Translations under genes and position numbers: made by a program
Assembly: GCA_016290295.1 (NCBI GenBank)
Contig: JAEETJ010000002.1
Location: forward strand, 174,355-238,354
Length of the DNA: 64,000 nt
Source: Bacteroidales bacterium
GTDB lineage: Bacteria; Bacteroidota; Bacteroidia; Bacteroidales; WCHB1-69
Direction of reading: 5' to 3'
Notes under the pieces: generated by a model
The model's database searches: none
The model's input: the letters and a program-made list of their open reading frames with translations, nothing else
Told to the model about the DNA's origin: nothing
In this document: positions 8,731-18,484 of the stretch, in pieces
How the letters are laid out: each line of letters starts with the position of its first letter
How positions within the stretch are numbered: the stretch's first letter is position 1

Positions 8731-8837
8731 TAATTGATAATTAATAGTTGTAATTCAAAATTCATAATAAATAAACTCATTTTTCGTTATACATTCATTG
8801 TCAACTATTAATTATTAATTGTAAACTATTAATTATT
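8716..8837. repeat. Short-period AT-rich repeat tract, dapB-lepB gap
   Basis: AACAATTAACAATTAATAATTGATAATTAATAG type iterations, then TCAACTATTAATTATTAATTG. The tract supplies the dapB stop codon and its final residues. Confidence 0.65.
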
Positions 8838-10472
8838 ATGACCTTATCTACAACTGCCGTATATATCTGTCTGATTATCGCATTTTTAGGACTGCATGTG
8901 GGCTTGTGGGGCATTTTCAAGAAAGCCGGTGTCAATCCCTTGCTGTCACTCATTCCGATGGGTGACTATTGGTTCTGGCTCCGGAAAGTGTTGTCACGTC
9001 CATGGTGGTGGATGCTGCTAATCGTATTCCCCTTTATCGGTGTATTCATGTTTTTCATGATGGTATGGAAAACCATACGCCTGTTCGGGAAAACCAGTTA
9101 TTTGCCCTTGATTCTAGGCACAGCATTTTTCTTCATCTATTTGCCTTATTTGGGTTTCTCAAGGAAAGAGCAATTCACTCATCTGGCAGACCTTCCTGTA
9201 TTTGAGAAGAGCAAAGCGAGAGAGTGGGGCGATGCCTTGATTTTCGCAGTGGCCGCCGCCTATATTATCCGCATGTTCTTGGTAGAGTTCTATGCCATCC
9301 CGACATCCTCCATGGAAAGCACCCTTATGGTAGGCGATTACCTGGCCGTCGGCAAAATGGATTATGGTGCCCGTGTGCCCATGACGCCTATTGCCGTGCC
9401 TTTTGTGCATCATACGTTGCCTCTGACTAAAAGCGCAAAATCCTATACCGAATGGATTAAACTGCCCTATATGAAGTTTCCGGCTATCAGACCCTTGCGT
9501 CGCTATGATGTGGTGGTTTTCAACTATCCTGATGGTGATACGGTGGCTATTGAACGGCAGAGTGAAAGCTATTACTCCATTGTACGTGAGTTTGAGGCCA
9601 TGCTCGACCCCAACACTCCTCGCAAGGTGATGGAGAACCTGTATTATCGCTATTCACCAGAAAAGGTGGCCTATTACAAATCAAAATATGCAGGCGATTA
9701 TTATCCTGGCAAGGGTAGGGAAGCGGTGAAAAAAGAATATACCGTGGTGGCACGCCCTGTAGATAAACGCGAGAACTATGTGAAGCGTTGCGTGGCTATG
9801 CCTGGCGATAAGCTGCAAGTGATTGACAAAGATTTATTTATCAATGACGAGCCAGCCTTTACCCCTGAGAAAATGCAGTATTCATATTTTGTGGTAGATC
9901 CAACGGGTATGGGACTTTCAGCCAAGAAGCGCAAATCACTGAATATCAATGAGGAGGATATCCAAAAAATCGACCAAACCACAACAGTATATTGGTTAAA
10001 TGAGGATCAGAAAAATCAAATTGAGAAAATGGGCATGATAGTGGAACCTATTATTGACAAAGAAGGCAGCTACGACATGAACATTTTCCCACATGATGCC
10101 CGTTATGCCTGGAATAAGGACAACTTTGGCCCGATTGTCATCCCGCAAAAAGGTATGACGGTGGATATTAATGACTCTACCATTGTGCTCTATGATAAAA
10201 TCATCAAAAATTATGAATTAAATGACTTACAAGTGCGTGATGGCAAGGTGTTTATCAACGGAAAGGAAGCCCATAACTATACTTTCAAGATGGATTATTA
10301 CTTCATGATGGGTGACAACCGCCATAACTCAGCCGACTCACGTTTCTGGGGCTTTGTTCCTGAAAATCATATTGTTGGCCGCACATTGTTTGTCTGGTTA
10401 TCCTTGGATAAGTTCAAATCCTTCGGTGAGGGCAAAATCCGCTGGAACAAGATGTACAAAAAAATCAAATAA
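8838..10472 (+). CDS. lepB: Signal peptidase I
   Basis: S26 leader peptidase of 544 residues, about twice the size of many bacterial forms. The first 110 residues hold several membrane helices and a DUF5684-like region (GVNPLLSLIPMGDYWFWLRK); another helix precedes the active site. The nucleophile is Ser158 in PTSSMEST; the general base is Lys316 in YVKRCVAMPGD. The final conserved box MMGDNRHNSADSRFWGFVP is at about 493-511. Large inserts separate the catalytic boxes, as is usual in Bacteroidota LepB. It cleaves signal peptides at the outer face of the inner membrane. Confidence 0.95.
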   Translation: MTLSTTAVYICLIIAFLGLHVGLWGIFKKAGVNPLLSLIPMGDYWFWLRKVLSRPWWWMLLIVFPFIGVFMFFMMVWKTIRLFGKTSYLPLILGTAFFFIYLPYLGFSRKEQFTHLADLPVFEKSKAREWGDALIFAVAAAYIIRMFLVEFYAIPTSSMESTLMVGDYLAVGKMDYGARVPMTPIAVPFVHHTLPLTKSAKSYTEWIKLPYMKFPAIRPLRRYDVVVFNYPDGDTVAIERQSESYYSIVREFEAMLDPNTPRKVMENLYYRYSPEKVAYYKSKYAGDYYPGKGREAVKKEYTVVARPVDKRENYVKRCVAMPGDKLQVIDKDLFINDEPAFTPEKMQYSYFVVDPTGMGLSAKKRKSLNINEEDIQKIDQTTTVYWLNEDQKNQIEKMGMIVEPIIDKEGSYDMNIFPHDARYAWNKDNFGPIVIPQKGMTVDINDSTIVLYDKIIKNYELNDLQVRDGKVFINGKEAHNYTFKMDYYFMMGDNRHNSADSRFWGFVPENHIVGRTLFVWLSLDKFKSFGEGKIRWNKMYKKIK

Positions 10473-10538
10473 AATTTTTGCTGACGTGAGAGGAATGGGT
10501 TAGTAAGGTTAGGAGGGTTAGAAATTATTGATATGACA

Positions 10539-10603
10539 ATAAACCAACAACAATTTTAATTGTCTAATTAACAAATTTGCCAATTTGCTAATTTGCTAAT
10601 TAT
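10539..10603. repeat. Short-period repeat tract before the DUF4412 gene
   Basis: CTAATTAACAAATTTGCCAATTTGCTAATTTGC-like iterations run directly into the promoter box at 10608. Confidence 0.55.
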
Positions 10604-10607
10604 TTTG

Positions 10608-10615
10608 TATTTTTG
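10608..10615 (+). promoter_or_regulatory. -7 box (TATTTTTG) for the DUF4412 gene
   Basis: TATTTTTG followed by CA, 41 nt before the ATG at 10657. Confidence 0.65.
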
Positions 10616-10656
10616 CACGCTCAAAACGATAATGTATAACTTAAAATAAGAAAATT

Positions 10657-11361
10657 ATGAAAAAAGTATGTTTGATTATGGCAGTGGTAATGTTGGGCTT
10701 CGTGTCTCTCGTTTCCGCTCAGAAACCTTTTGCCGGCACCATCAAAATGCACAGCCACATTGAAGGTACGGAAGATCCGAATATTACCTCACAAGGTGAA
10801 AGTGATTACAGTATCCAGATATTTGGCAACTATACTAAAACGGTGGTTAGTCAGGAAGGTCTTGGTGTGATTAACATCACCAATGGCGATGCTAAAAATG
10901 CTGTGACTATTTTGGATATTATGGGCATGGGTAAATATTACATCGAAGTGTCTGCAGAGAAACTGCAGGAAACACAAAAAAACGTTAAATATGATTACAA
11001 TAAAACTGGCGAAAAGAAAAATATTGCCGGTTATGATTGTGAGAAAGTGGTAGTCACCCAGACTGATATGGAGACCGACGAAAGTGTAACCTTCGTGGTT
11101 TATATCTCATCTGCCCTCAACACTGGCGACAATATCAATTTCATGGAAACACCTGGCTTAGCTGGCTATCCATTGAGAACCGAAGTAAAACGTGATATTG
11201 AAGGAACGGAAATCACAATAGTTACTGAAGCAACAGAGATTATCCCCAGCAAGAAAATCAAAGCCGTTGACTTTATGATGCCTGCTGACGCACAGGATAT
11301 CCATACCAATCCTGACCTGATGAAGATGTTAGGAATGGGCAGTGAAGAAGACGAAGACTAA
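10657..11361 (+). CDS. Secreted DUF4412-like protein
   Basis: A 234-residue protein with a signal peptide (MKKVCLIMAVVMLGFVSLVSAQ). The mature part starts KPFAGTIKMHSHIEG and contains AGYDCEKVVVTQ and AVDFMMPADAQDI, which fit the lipid-carrier-like beta fold of DUF4412 proteins of Bacteroidota. The C-terminus is acidic (GSEEDED). It has its own promoter and terminator. Function is not known. Confidence 0.65.
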   Translation: MKKVCLIMAVVMLGFVSLVSAQKPFAGTIKMHSHIEGTEDPNITSQGESDYSIQIFGNYTKTVVSQEGLGVINITNGDAKNAVTILDIMGMGKYYIEVSAEKLQETQKNVKYDYNKTGEKKNIAGYDCEKVVVTQTDMETDESVTFVVYISSALNTGDNINFMETPGLAGYPLRTEVKRDIEGTEITIVTEATEIIPSKKIKAVDFMMPADAQDIHTNPDLMKMLGMGSEEDED

Positions 11362-11400
11362 GCAGTTGATAGTTGACAATTAACAGTTGACAGTTATAAT

Positions 11401-11435
11401 AAAAAAAGAGGTACTTAAAAGTGCCTCTTTTTTTT
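11401..11435. terminator. Bidirectional terminator
   Basis: The A-run plus GAGGTACTT pairs with AGTGCCTC plus the T-run (one G-U pair). It serves the plus-strand DUF4412 gene and queF on the minus strand. Confidence 0.85.
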
Positions 11436-11469
11436 GTTTTCATATTTTTATGTCTTTAAGACTTAGTGT

Positions 11470-11931
11470 TTATTTCAATTTGTAGTTCTGTAATCGATAT
11501 TCTGCCATTTTCTCGTATTTTGTACCAGGACGGCCATAATTTGCGTAAGGATGTATGCTGATACCACCACGGGGCACAAACAAGCCTACAACCTCGATAT
11601 AGCGAGGATCCATCAGCTTCACCAAATCTTTCATGATAATATTAACACAATCCTCATGGAAATCGCCGTGATTGCGGAAAGAGAACAAGTACAGCTTCAG
11701 ACTCTTGCTCTCCACCATACGCTTGTCGGGAATATAAAGAATCTTTATTTCTGCAAAATCCGGTTGTCCCGTAATAGGACAGAGCGAGGTGAACTCTGGA
11801 CAGTTGAACTGTACCCAATAATCGTGCTCGGGGTGGCGATTTTCAAAGGTTTCCAGTACTTCCGGAGCATAGTCTTGGGAATATTCGGTCTTGTGACCTA
11901 AATTCTTTAAGTTTTCTTCTGTTCGGCTCAT
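11470..11931 (-). CDS. queF: NADPH-dependent 7-cyano-7-deazaguanine reductase
   Basis: Reduces preQ0 to preQ1 in queuosine synthesis for tRNA. The start is the ATG at 11931 ([17 protein letters not shown]), giving 153 residues; an upstream in-frame start would run through a repeat and has no support. The catalytic Cys51 and Asp58 lie in [10 protein letters not shown], and the QueF signature ESKSLK is at 74-79. This is the short, unimodular type. It lies downstream of ribBA on the same strand; both pathways start from GTP. Confidence 0.95.
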   Translation of the reverse strand: MSRTEENLKNLGHKTEYSQDYAPEVLETFENRHPEHDYWVQFNCPEFTSLCPITGQPDFAEIKILYIPDKRMVESKSLKLYLFSFRNHGDFHEDCVNIIMKDLVKLMDPRYIEVVGLFVPRGGISIHPYANYGRPGTKYEKMAEYRLQNYKLK

Positions 11932-11937
11932 ATAAAT

Positions 11938-11998
11938 CAGCTTGCAGGTTACAGCTTGCAGGTTACAGGTTTTGTTTTCTGTAGCCTGCAAGCTGAAA
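11938..11998 (-). repeat. Hairpin and direct repeat between ribBA and queF
   Basis: On the minus strand GCTTGCAGG-CTACAG pairs with CTGTAACCTGCAAGC; the second arm is then repeated directly (TAACCTGCAAGCTG twice). It could be a small intergenic repeat, an attenuator, or an RNA element before queF. It does not match the preQ1 riboswitch consensus that I know. Confidence 0.5.
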
Positions 11999-12001
11999 CC
12001 T

Positions 12002-13219
12002 CTATTTAAGATTCAGTTTATGTCCCATTTTCTCCTGTTTGGTCTTCAGGTAGTAGCGGTTGATGTCGTTGGGTTCGATGATGATGGGCACAGTCTCCAC
12101 AATGTCAATGCCATAACCATTCAAGCCCACACGCTTGGCAGGATTGTTGGTAATCAGACGGATTTTCTTGGCTTTTTGGTCGTTAAGTATCTGTGCACCA
12201 ATACCATAGTCGCGTTCATCGGCACGGAAGCCGAGTTCCAAATTGGCTTCTACGGTATCGCGGCCCAACTCCTGTAAGTGATAGGCTTTCAGCTTGTTAA
12301 CCAAGCCAATACCTCTGCCTTCCTGACTCATATACAGGACCATGCCCTTGCCTTCCTTCTCTATCATCTCCATAGAGCGGTGCAGCTGTGCACCACAGTC
12401 GCATTTGCAGGAGCCAAAGATGTCACCAGTAGCGCAAGAAGAGTGGACACGCACGAGTACGGTGTCACCATCTTCCCATTCGCCTTTTTTCAGCACTAAG
12501 TGTGTGCTGTTATTGTTGAGTTGGGTGTATGCTATCAGTCTGAAGTTACCCCACTGGGTAGGCAGATTCACTTCCTGTTCCTTGCGTATCATCTTCTCAT
12601 TCTTCACCCTATAGGCAATCAGATCCTGGATGGTGATGATTTTGATATCGTGTTTGGCGGCCACTTCCATCAGTTGGGGCAGACGTGCCATGGTGCCATC
12701 GGGATTGATAATTTCAATCAGGGCACCCACGGGTTGCAAGCCTGCCAAGCGAGCCAAGTCAACTGCAGCTTCGGTATGTCCGGCACGCACCAGCACTCCG
12801 CCATCACGGGCACGCAAAGGGTTTATGTGCCCAGGACGACCAAAATGTTCGGGTTTGGATTCAGGATTTGCCAATGCCTTAATAGTATAGGCTCTATCGT
12901 GCATGGATACACCTGTAGTGCATCCTTGTCCCAGCAAGTCGACTGTCACGGTAAATGGTGTGCCGTGCAGCGAAGTGTTGAAGGCATTATCCACCTGCAT
13001 TTCCAGATTCAGCTGGCGGCAGCGTTCCTCAGACATGGGAGCGCACAAAACGCCACGACCATAGCTGAGCATAAAGTTTACCTTTTCAGGGGTTACATGT
13101 TCCGCGGCAATGATAAAATCTCCTTCATTCTCGCGGTCTTCATCATCTACTACAATGAGGAATTTCCCTTGTTTGAAATCCTCGATAGCTTCTTCAATAG
13201 TATTCAGTTTTATCTCCAT
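12002..13219 (-). CDS. ribBA: Bifunctional DHBP synthase / GTP cyclohydrolase II
   Basis: Fusion of two riboflavin enzymes, 405 residues. The N-terminal RibB domain (about 1-205) makes the 4-carbon precursor from ribulose-5-phosphate; it shows [12 protein letters not shown] and [14 protein letters not shown]. The C-terminal RibA domain (about 206-400) opens GTP; the zinc cysteines are in [19 protein letters not shown] and the GTP motif is [10 protein letters not shown]. The start overlaps the end of the upstream DUF5689 gene by 10 bases, so it belongs to the same transcript as the outer-membrane genes upstream. Confidence 0.96.
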   Translation of the reverse strand: MEIKLNTIEEAIEDFKQGKFLIVVDDEDRENEGDFIIAAEHVTPEKVNFMLSYGRGVLCAPMSEERCRQLNLEMQVDNAFNTSLHGTPFTVTVDLLGQGCTTGVSMHDRAYTIKALANPESKPEHFGRPGHINPLRARDGGVLVRAGHTEAAVDLARLAGLQPVGALIEIINPDGTMARLPQLMEVAAKHDIKIITIQDLIAYRVKNEKMIRKEQEVNLPTQWGNFRLIAYTQLNNNSTHLVLKKGEWEDGDTVLVRVHSSCATGDIFGSCKCDCGAQLHRSMEMIEKEGKGMVLYMSQEGRGIGLVNKLKAYHLQELGRDTVEANLELGFRADERDYGIGAQILNDQKAKKIRLITNNPAKRVGLNGYGIDIVETVPIIIEPNDINRYYLKTKQEKMGHKLNLK

Positions 13220-14511
13220 TCTATTTTGTAAAAATTAAGTGCCTTGATACACCATCTATGAGATGCGGGGTTAGTGGTGGACTTGTTGTATCTGATACCT
13301 ATTCTGAACGTTCCCTGCGGAACTGGTGTCAAGGCGTTACTGTTAGCGAAAGTAGTGGGGTAGGAGGCAAGAGTGTATAAATGCCACTCATTCATGTCGA
13401 TATCACCACCCTGATAAGTGGTGGAATAATACACTTGATAGTAGTCAGGATTAGTTACATCTGAAATCTGGTGCTCGATTTTCAGAATGCAGTCAGCATC
13501 GTTAATGGTGATTGCGGGAGAGATAACCCAGTCGTCACAGGTGCCGGTTTCTGGCAGGTGATACAGGAATTCGTTGCCGCTGAAACTCTGATACTTCCAT
13601 GCATCTGCTGTGGTCTGAATCCAGCCACCAGAAGTCAACGAGTTGGCACTGACAGCCTCTTTGTGAACAAGCACTTCTGTAGGTTGCGGCTCCACATAGG
13701 CCGGTTTAATATCTTCCGCAGTACGCAAAGTGAATTGGTAATCGTTTTTGTAAATAGTCAAAATACCAGTTAAGTCATATTCCTTGGTGGCATCGATAAT
13801 GATGTTTCTGAACTTGGCATAATTGGAAGTTCTCACAATAATATTGAAATTATCCAAAGCACGGTCACAGGTGACCTCGTTGGTGGCCAACTGCAAACCA
13901 TGGCAAGCGGAGCTGAAACGAGCACCTTTGATGGTACAGAGACAGTTGACTTTGTCCGCTGACAAGTCTGCGTTGGAATTGATTTCACAAATGCCTCCAC
14001 AGGGTGACAGTTCATTGATATTGTCCATGCTGGGCAAACCTTCTTTGGATAAATATTTGCCGAGCATCATATGATTGATACGGCCTATGCTGTTCTCGTA
14101 AATCCAGCCAATTTGATATTTGTTGTAGTAGTCGCCCACCACCAAACCATCACAGTTGATGTAAACGATCTGGCCTACAGGATATTCATTGAACAGACTG
14201 CTCTGGTCAATAGCAATCTCAATACCACCGGTTTGGTCTTGCACGGTGATGTATTTGTAGCAGTTTCCACCTTCATCAGAGCTGACCACCACGGCCTTCA
14301 CGACGAAACGTTCACCGCTATATTGACAGATGGAGTCCGTGACATTCATGTTCAATTGTGTATGTCTTGCCTTAATATCAGCAATGGTTTTGTTGGCTCT
14401 TTTCCCGGTATATTCCGGGGCTTTGAATTCCGGAGCTTCCCATTTTTTGCATGAGCCCAAAGAAAGAATCAGGGCTAACAATATAATTGATATGCTATAT
14501 ATTTTTTTCAT
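13210..14511 (-). CDS. DUF5689 surface lipoprotein, copy 2
   Basis: A 433-residue lipoprotein (signal [23 protein letters not shown], lipobox LGSC). The DUF5689 domain (about 40-270) has [31 protein letters not shown] and [21 protein letters not shown]-terminal carbohydrate-module-like domain (about 285-430, choice-of-anchor type) has [12 protein letters not shown] and [21 protein letters not shown]. It is a paralogue of the gene upstream with the same domain order. It is probably on the outer surface with the neighbouring TonB-dependent receptor; the ligand is unknown. Confidence 0.85.
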   Translation of the reverse strand: MKKIYSISIILLALILSLGSCKKWEAPEFKAPEYTGKRANKTIADIKARHTQLNMNVTDSICQYSGERFVVKAVVVSSDEGGNCYKYITVQDQTGGIEIAIDQSSLFNEYPVGQIVYINCDGLVVGDYYNKYQIGWIYENSIGRINHMMLGKYLSKEGLPSMDNINELSPCGGICEINSNADLSADKVNCLCTIKGARFSSACHGLQLATNEVTCDRALDNFNIIVRTSNYAKFRNIIIDATKEYDLTGILTIYKNDYQFTLRTAEDIKPAYVEPQPTEVLVHKEAVSANSLTSGGWIQTTADAWKYQSFSGNEFLYHLPETGTCDDWVISPAITINDADCILKIEHQISDVTNPDYYQVYYSTTYQGGDIDMNEWHLYTLASYPTTFANSNALTPVPQGTFRIGIRYNKSTTNPASHRWCIKALNFYKIEWR

Positions 14512-14525
14512 ATTAGGGAAAGATT

Positions 14526-15782
14526 TTATTGTTCAACGATAGATGATACTTTATATGAAGACAGCAACCAAGTTGAATTGGTATTGTCATTATATCTGAA
14601 AGCGAATCTCAAGTTTGTGGCAGACAATAATTCGGCAGGCAAATTATAATTATAAGTGGTAAAGCTAGTCGTGAAATCATTTACATTCAGGCTATGCCAT
14701 TCACTTTCATTGATGTCACCTCCAGTATAAGTTGTGGAATAATATACCTGACGGTTAGCTGTACCATTCAGGGAACGGTGAGTAAATGACATCTTCAGAT
14801 TGTCGTAGTTGGTGGCGTTGATGACCGGTGAAATCAGCCAGCTGTCGTTGCTACCAGCGGTACCGACAATTCTCATGGCAGTACCAGACATATATTCCCA
14901 GCTGCTGCCGCTGGTAGTCTTATTGATCCATCCATTTTCCAAGGGATTTTGTGACAAATCCATATTGCACACTACAATTTCTGTGGGTACAGTAGGAACT
15001 ACAGGAGTGGAAATATCTGATAAGAATCTAAGTGTCAACTGATTAGTAGTTCTAAAACGGGAGAGGATAGCTACGATGTCGAAAGTACCCTCAGGAGTCA
15101 TCTGGCTGGCAAAATCGGCATATCTGCTGGTGTAGAGAACAATCTCACCACCTCCTTCAATCACAATATCATTAGAAGTTCCACTGCTTGTGGTTTCTGC
15201 AAACTTTTGTCCAGGATACTTGAAATGACAGTCTTTGATACGGACCAAACGGTTGTACATGTTTTCCTGAATCTGATATGCAGAGGTTATCTCGATGGGT
15301 TCGGGAACTTGACCGGGAGCCCCGTCTTTGAAGATGTATTTGTACAGCACATTGGAGTTGATACCTACCATGCCGTCATTTTCCCACCATCCTAACTGGG
15401 GCAGCATGCCATAGTCACCCAGCACAAGACCGTCGCAATTCACAAATACACGCTGTCCAACAGGATAGTTCATATAGAGGGAAGTGCTGTTAATTTTAAT
15501 TTGTACACCAGCGGTACCATCATCAATAGTAATATATTTGTAACAGTTACCTTCTTTGTCGCTGGAAATAACGATACCTTGAATCACAATACCTTTTGGG
15601 AGCGTGTCGTAGGTAAAACCAGCGGTGAGAGGATGATATTCCAGCAATTGGGCTATCGTATGGGTAGCCTTGCCGTCGTATGTAGCTATCGGTGCCACAT
15701 CCAATTCGCGTTTGCACGAGGTCAGTAAAAACACTGCCACAGTCAACAAAAGCGATATGCTATATAATTTATTCTTTTTCAT
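14526..15782 (-). CDS. DUF5689 surface lipoprotein, copy 1
   Basis: A 418-residue lipoprotein (MKKNKLYSISLLLTVAVFLLTSCKR, lipobox LTSC). DUF5689 landmarks are [21 protein letters not shown] and YPVGQRVFVNCDGLVLGDYG; the C-terminal domain has NDSWLISPVINAT and [20 protein letters not shown]. It lies 14 bp before its paralogue and just after the TonB receptor, so the three form one unit. The pair probably arose by tandem duplication followed by divergence. Role inferred: extracellular binding partner of the receptor. Confidence 0.85.
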   Translation of the reverse strand: MKKNKLYSISLLLTVAVFLLTSCKRELDVAPIATYDGKATHTIAQLLEYHPLTAGFTYDTLPKGIVIQGIVISSDKEGNCYKYITIDDGTAGVQIKINSTSLYMNYPVGQRVFVNCDGLVLGDYGMLPQLGWWENDGMVGINSNVLYKYIFKDGAPGQVPEPIEITSAYQIQENMYNRLVRIKDCHFKYPGQKFAETTSSGTSNDIVIEGGGEIVLYTSRYADFASQMTPEGTFDIVAILSRFRTTNQLTLRFLSDISTPVVPTVPTEIVVCNMDLSQNPLENGWINKTTSGSSWEYMSGTAMRIVGTAGSNDSWLISPVINATNYDNLKMSFTHRSLNGTANRQVYYSTTYTGGDINESEWHSLNVNDFTTSFTTYNYNLPAELLSATNLRFAFRYNDNTNSTWLLSSYKVSSIVEQ

Positions 15783-15824
15783 CGTTTCTTTCTTTAAAAT
15801 TGATAATCAGTGTTTTAACTTATT

Positions 15825-18356
15825 CTAGTTGAATTGGAAATTAAGACCGGCATAGAAAGTGGTGCCGAATGCATAGTAGTATTTGTTCTGGAATTTGTCG
15901 GAATTATAAGTGGTGTAATCATAACGATACTGCTCCCATGCGGTGGTGATCAGGTTCTTGTTGTTGGTGATATTGGTTACGCTTACATTGAAACCGATGG
16001 TGTAATTTTTGATTCTCCATGATTTGCTGATTGAAGCGTCGAGAGTGAACTGGCCTTTCAGGCGAGTTTGGCTGGCCATAGCGATATAGGCGGGGTCGTC
16101 GACGGCTAAGGTGCCACGGGCAAAAGTGGTTCTTCTTTCAGGGTTCAAATCACAGTAAATTTTGTCGAAATAATTGGCATTGATATTCACCCACCAGTAT
16201 TTGTGATTGAATTTCAGACCGATAGTGGCAGCAGCCTGAGGAGAGCCTGCTACATGGTAGTTTTTCCAATAAACCGTACGGTTTACATCACCTTCAAAGT
16301 CACTGCCGTTTTCTGCATTGATGGTCACATTGGCACGGTCGGAGTAACGGTAATCACCATAGTTGCCGGCCAAAATCAGGGCGAACATAGAGCCTAATTT
16401 GATTTCAGCACCCAATTCCACACCTAAATGTCTCTGGTCGATACCTGTCATGGAATAGTTCACCATACTCTGCATACCATCGTGGTAGAAGCTGACCAAC
16501 TTGGTCTGGTCATTGATCTGAGTGAAATACCCCGTCAAACGCAAGGTGACCACCGGATATTTCATTATATAAGAGAAGTCAATGGCACCGACTTTTTCAG
16601 TTTTCAGGTTATCAACATATTTGTTTCTGATTCTGGGAGCCACAAAAGCATTGAGTACGCTGGGTGCGTTACTTTCATACAAACCATTCAACACCAAATA
16701 ATTACGTCCGTTAATTTTGTAGGTAACTCCACCTTTAAATCCGTATTCGCAGAAGGACTTTGTTGCCGAACGACCTTTTGAGTCATCCTGGAAACGACCG
16801 TTTTTCATGTGTCCGACTCTCCAGAATTCTGTTCCGCCAATAGAAGCGCCGAGATTGAAATCAACTTTGTTATAGGAGAATAGCACCTGAGCCCAAGCTT
16901 TTTGAATCCAAATATGATAGTCGTAATCATATCCGAAAACATCGCCTTCATGGAGCTCTTTATCCTTGTTATCCAGGTCGTTGTATTGCACATTGGCATC
17001 ATCCGGGAAGTCGCCTTCTGAATACTTGTCCACATCCAACCAGTAAAGGCCACCCAGCAAATCACCGATGGTCTTGTAATTGCGTTGTTTGATACCACGG
17101 AGATCAACCCCGTACACAAATTTTATATTTTCATTTATGGTATAAATGGCATTAGTGCTACCACCCAAAAGCAGGTGATCATAAATACGATTTTCAATCA
17201 TATACTGTGCCCGTTTGCCCTGATATGCAGCTGTTTGGTTCACTTCATACATTCTGTCCCAGTTGATCTGGCGAACATTGGCATTGGTCTTCCATTCGTT
17301 CAACACATCCCAATAGGTAGAGGTTGTGTCACCATCTTGTATTTGATAGCTGGGAAGATAACGATAATAATCGGGTCTTGGATCCTGAGCGTCATACCAG
17401 TTGAGGGAGGTAGTGCTGTTTCTGCCGAAAGTGGCGGTCAACGTAGTGGTCATGTTCAGCTTCGAATCTGGTGTGTAGTAGTGGGTAAGCTGGATAACCG
17501 GTTCATGCACGTTTCTGACACGGGCATTACGTTTTTTGCCCTGATACCAACCCCAGTTGGGATTGTAATAATGAGAGCCTGTGATATCGTAGGCTTCATC
17601 AACCGAATTGCCCTGCATGCCACGTACGGTCGGTGCACCGAAAGCCGTAAGGTTCAAGGCATGAGCGGTGTTGAACTTTTTCTCCAAGGCAACAAAATAA
17701 CTGTACCCATTGTATGAGACACCATCCACATAGCTCAATGCATTACCGAATCGAGCTGACAATGAGGCAACTACCGACCAGCCCTTGTTCAATACACCAG
17801 AGGCGTAGGTGAATTGCAAACGATTGGTATAAGTCCTGTTAGTCAATGAATAACCCGCACGGATCTGTTTGCGGTAGGAGGATGCGCGAGTGTTATAATT
17901 GCCGGCACCACCAATATCGCCGAAGTTGAACGTGCAGACATTCAAGCCCGTAATGTTTTCCGGATAACGCATCACATGATTCAAACCGCCCCATTGGGAA
18001 TAGGTGGCACGACCCGTGACCAAACTGTTAAATTGAAAACCATTGATGCAGATGTTCTGATAACGATTGTCATAACCTCTTGCTTTGAAATAAGCTATAC
18101 TGAATGTATAGGAGGTGTTATTATCATACACATCTTTGGAGGAGTGCAACAATCCCGGCACATAGTCGGTCTCGCTATCCGCATTCTCCTGACCTTCGGT
18201 AAGGTCGTAATTTTCCGTCGACGAATCTGTCTCGGTACTGACCACAGCGGTTTTCTTATCCCGTTGTTTTTTCTGCTTCTTACCGCCAGACTCCTGTGAA
18301 CTTGCTATCATACAAGAGATTAGCAACACAACTAACAAGAATAAAGTTTTTTTCAT
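15825..18356 (-). CDS. TonB-dependent outer-membrane receptor
   Basis: An outer-membrane beta-barrel of 843 residues, counting from the ATG at 18356 (MKKTLFLLVVLLISCMIASSQ); a longer in-frame start would read through the promoter. After a charged linker (KKQKKQRDKK) comes a plug-like region with YFKARGYDNRYQNICINGF, MRYPENITGLN and DIGGAGNYNTRAS, then many barrel strands to the last residues, FYAGLNFQFN. An N-terminal carboxypeptidase-regulatory-like domain is missing, so it differs from SusC/RagA proteins. The two downstream DUF5689 lipoproteins are probably its partners. Substrate unknown. Confidence 0.88.
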   Translation of the reverse strand: MKKTLFLLVVLLISCMIASSQESGGKKQKKQRDKKTAVVSTETDSSTENYDLTEGQENADSETDYVPGLLHSSKDVYDNNTSYTFSIAYFKARGYDNRYQNICINGFQFNSLVTGRATYSQWGGLNHVMRYPENITGLNVCTFNFGDIGGAGNYNTRASSYRKQIRAGYSLTNRTYTNRLQFTYASGVLNKGWSVVASLSARFGNALSYVDGVSYNGYSYFVALEKKFNTAHALNLTAFGAPTVRGMQGNSVDEAYDITGSHYYNPNWGWYQGKKRNARVRNVHEPVIQLTHYYTPDSKLNMTTTLTATFGRNSTTSLNWYDAQDPRPDYYRYLPSYQIQDGDTTSTYWDVLNEWKTNANVRQINWDRMYEVNQTAAYQGKRAQYMIENRIYDHLLLGGSTNAIYTINENIKFVYGVDLRGIKQRNYKTIGDLLGGLYWLDVDKYSEGDFPDDANVQYNDLDNKDKELHEGDVFGYDYDYHIWIQKAWAQVLFSYNKVDFNLGASIGGTEFWRVGHMKNGRFQDDSKGRSATKSFCEYGFKGGVTYKINGRNYLVLNGLYESNAPSVLNAFVAPRIRNKYVDNLKTEKVGAIDFSYIMKYPVVTLRLTGYFTQINDQTKLVSFYHDGMQSMVNYSMTGIDQRHLGVELGAEIKLGSMFALILAGNYGDYRYSDRANVTINAENGSDFEGDVNRTVYWKNYHVAGSPQAAATIGLKFNHKYWWVNINANYFDKIYCDLNPERRTTFARGTLAVDDPAYIAMASQTRLKGQFTLDASISKSWRIKNYTIGFNVSVTNITNNKNLITTAWEQYRYDYTTYNSDKFQNKYYYAFGTTFYAGLNFQFN

Positions 18357-18387
18357 AGACCCAATTTTAGTCGAATAAATTAAATTA

Positions 18388-18395
18388 CAAAAATA
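18388..18395 (-). promoter_or_regulatory. -7 box (TATTTTTG) for the TonB receptor operon
   Basis: TATTTTTG on the minus strand, 31 nt before the ATG at 18356; it excludes the longer in-frame start at 18416. Confidence 0.65.
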
Positions 18396-18452
18396 GGAAA
18401 AAACTATTTTATACAAACCATTTTAAAATAGATTTTCTTTAAAAAAATAATG

Positions 18453-18460
18453 TATATTTG
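18453..18460 (+). promoter_or_regulatory. -7 box (TATATTTG) for the EEP-hydrolase gene
   Basis: TATATTTG followed by CA, 24 nt before the ATG at 18485; divergent from the TonB receptor promoter. Confidence 0.7.
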
Positions 18461-18484
18461 CATTTTAAATAATTCGATAGAACT

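Noticed and set aside
11938..11998. preQ1 riboswitch
   Set aside because: The conserved GGUUC and A-rich tail pattern of class I, and the class II and III patterns that I know, are not found.
12500..13231. 243-codon plus-strand reading frame opposite ribBA
   Set aside because: Antisense to a well-conserved gene with intact motifs on the other strand; no promoter.
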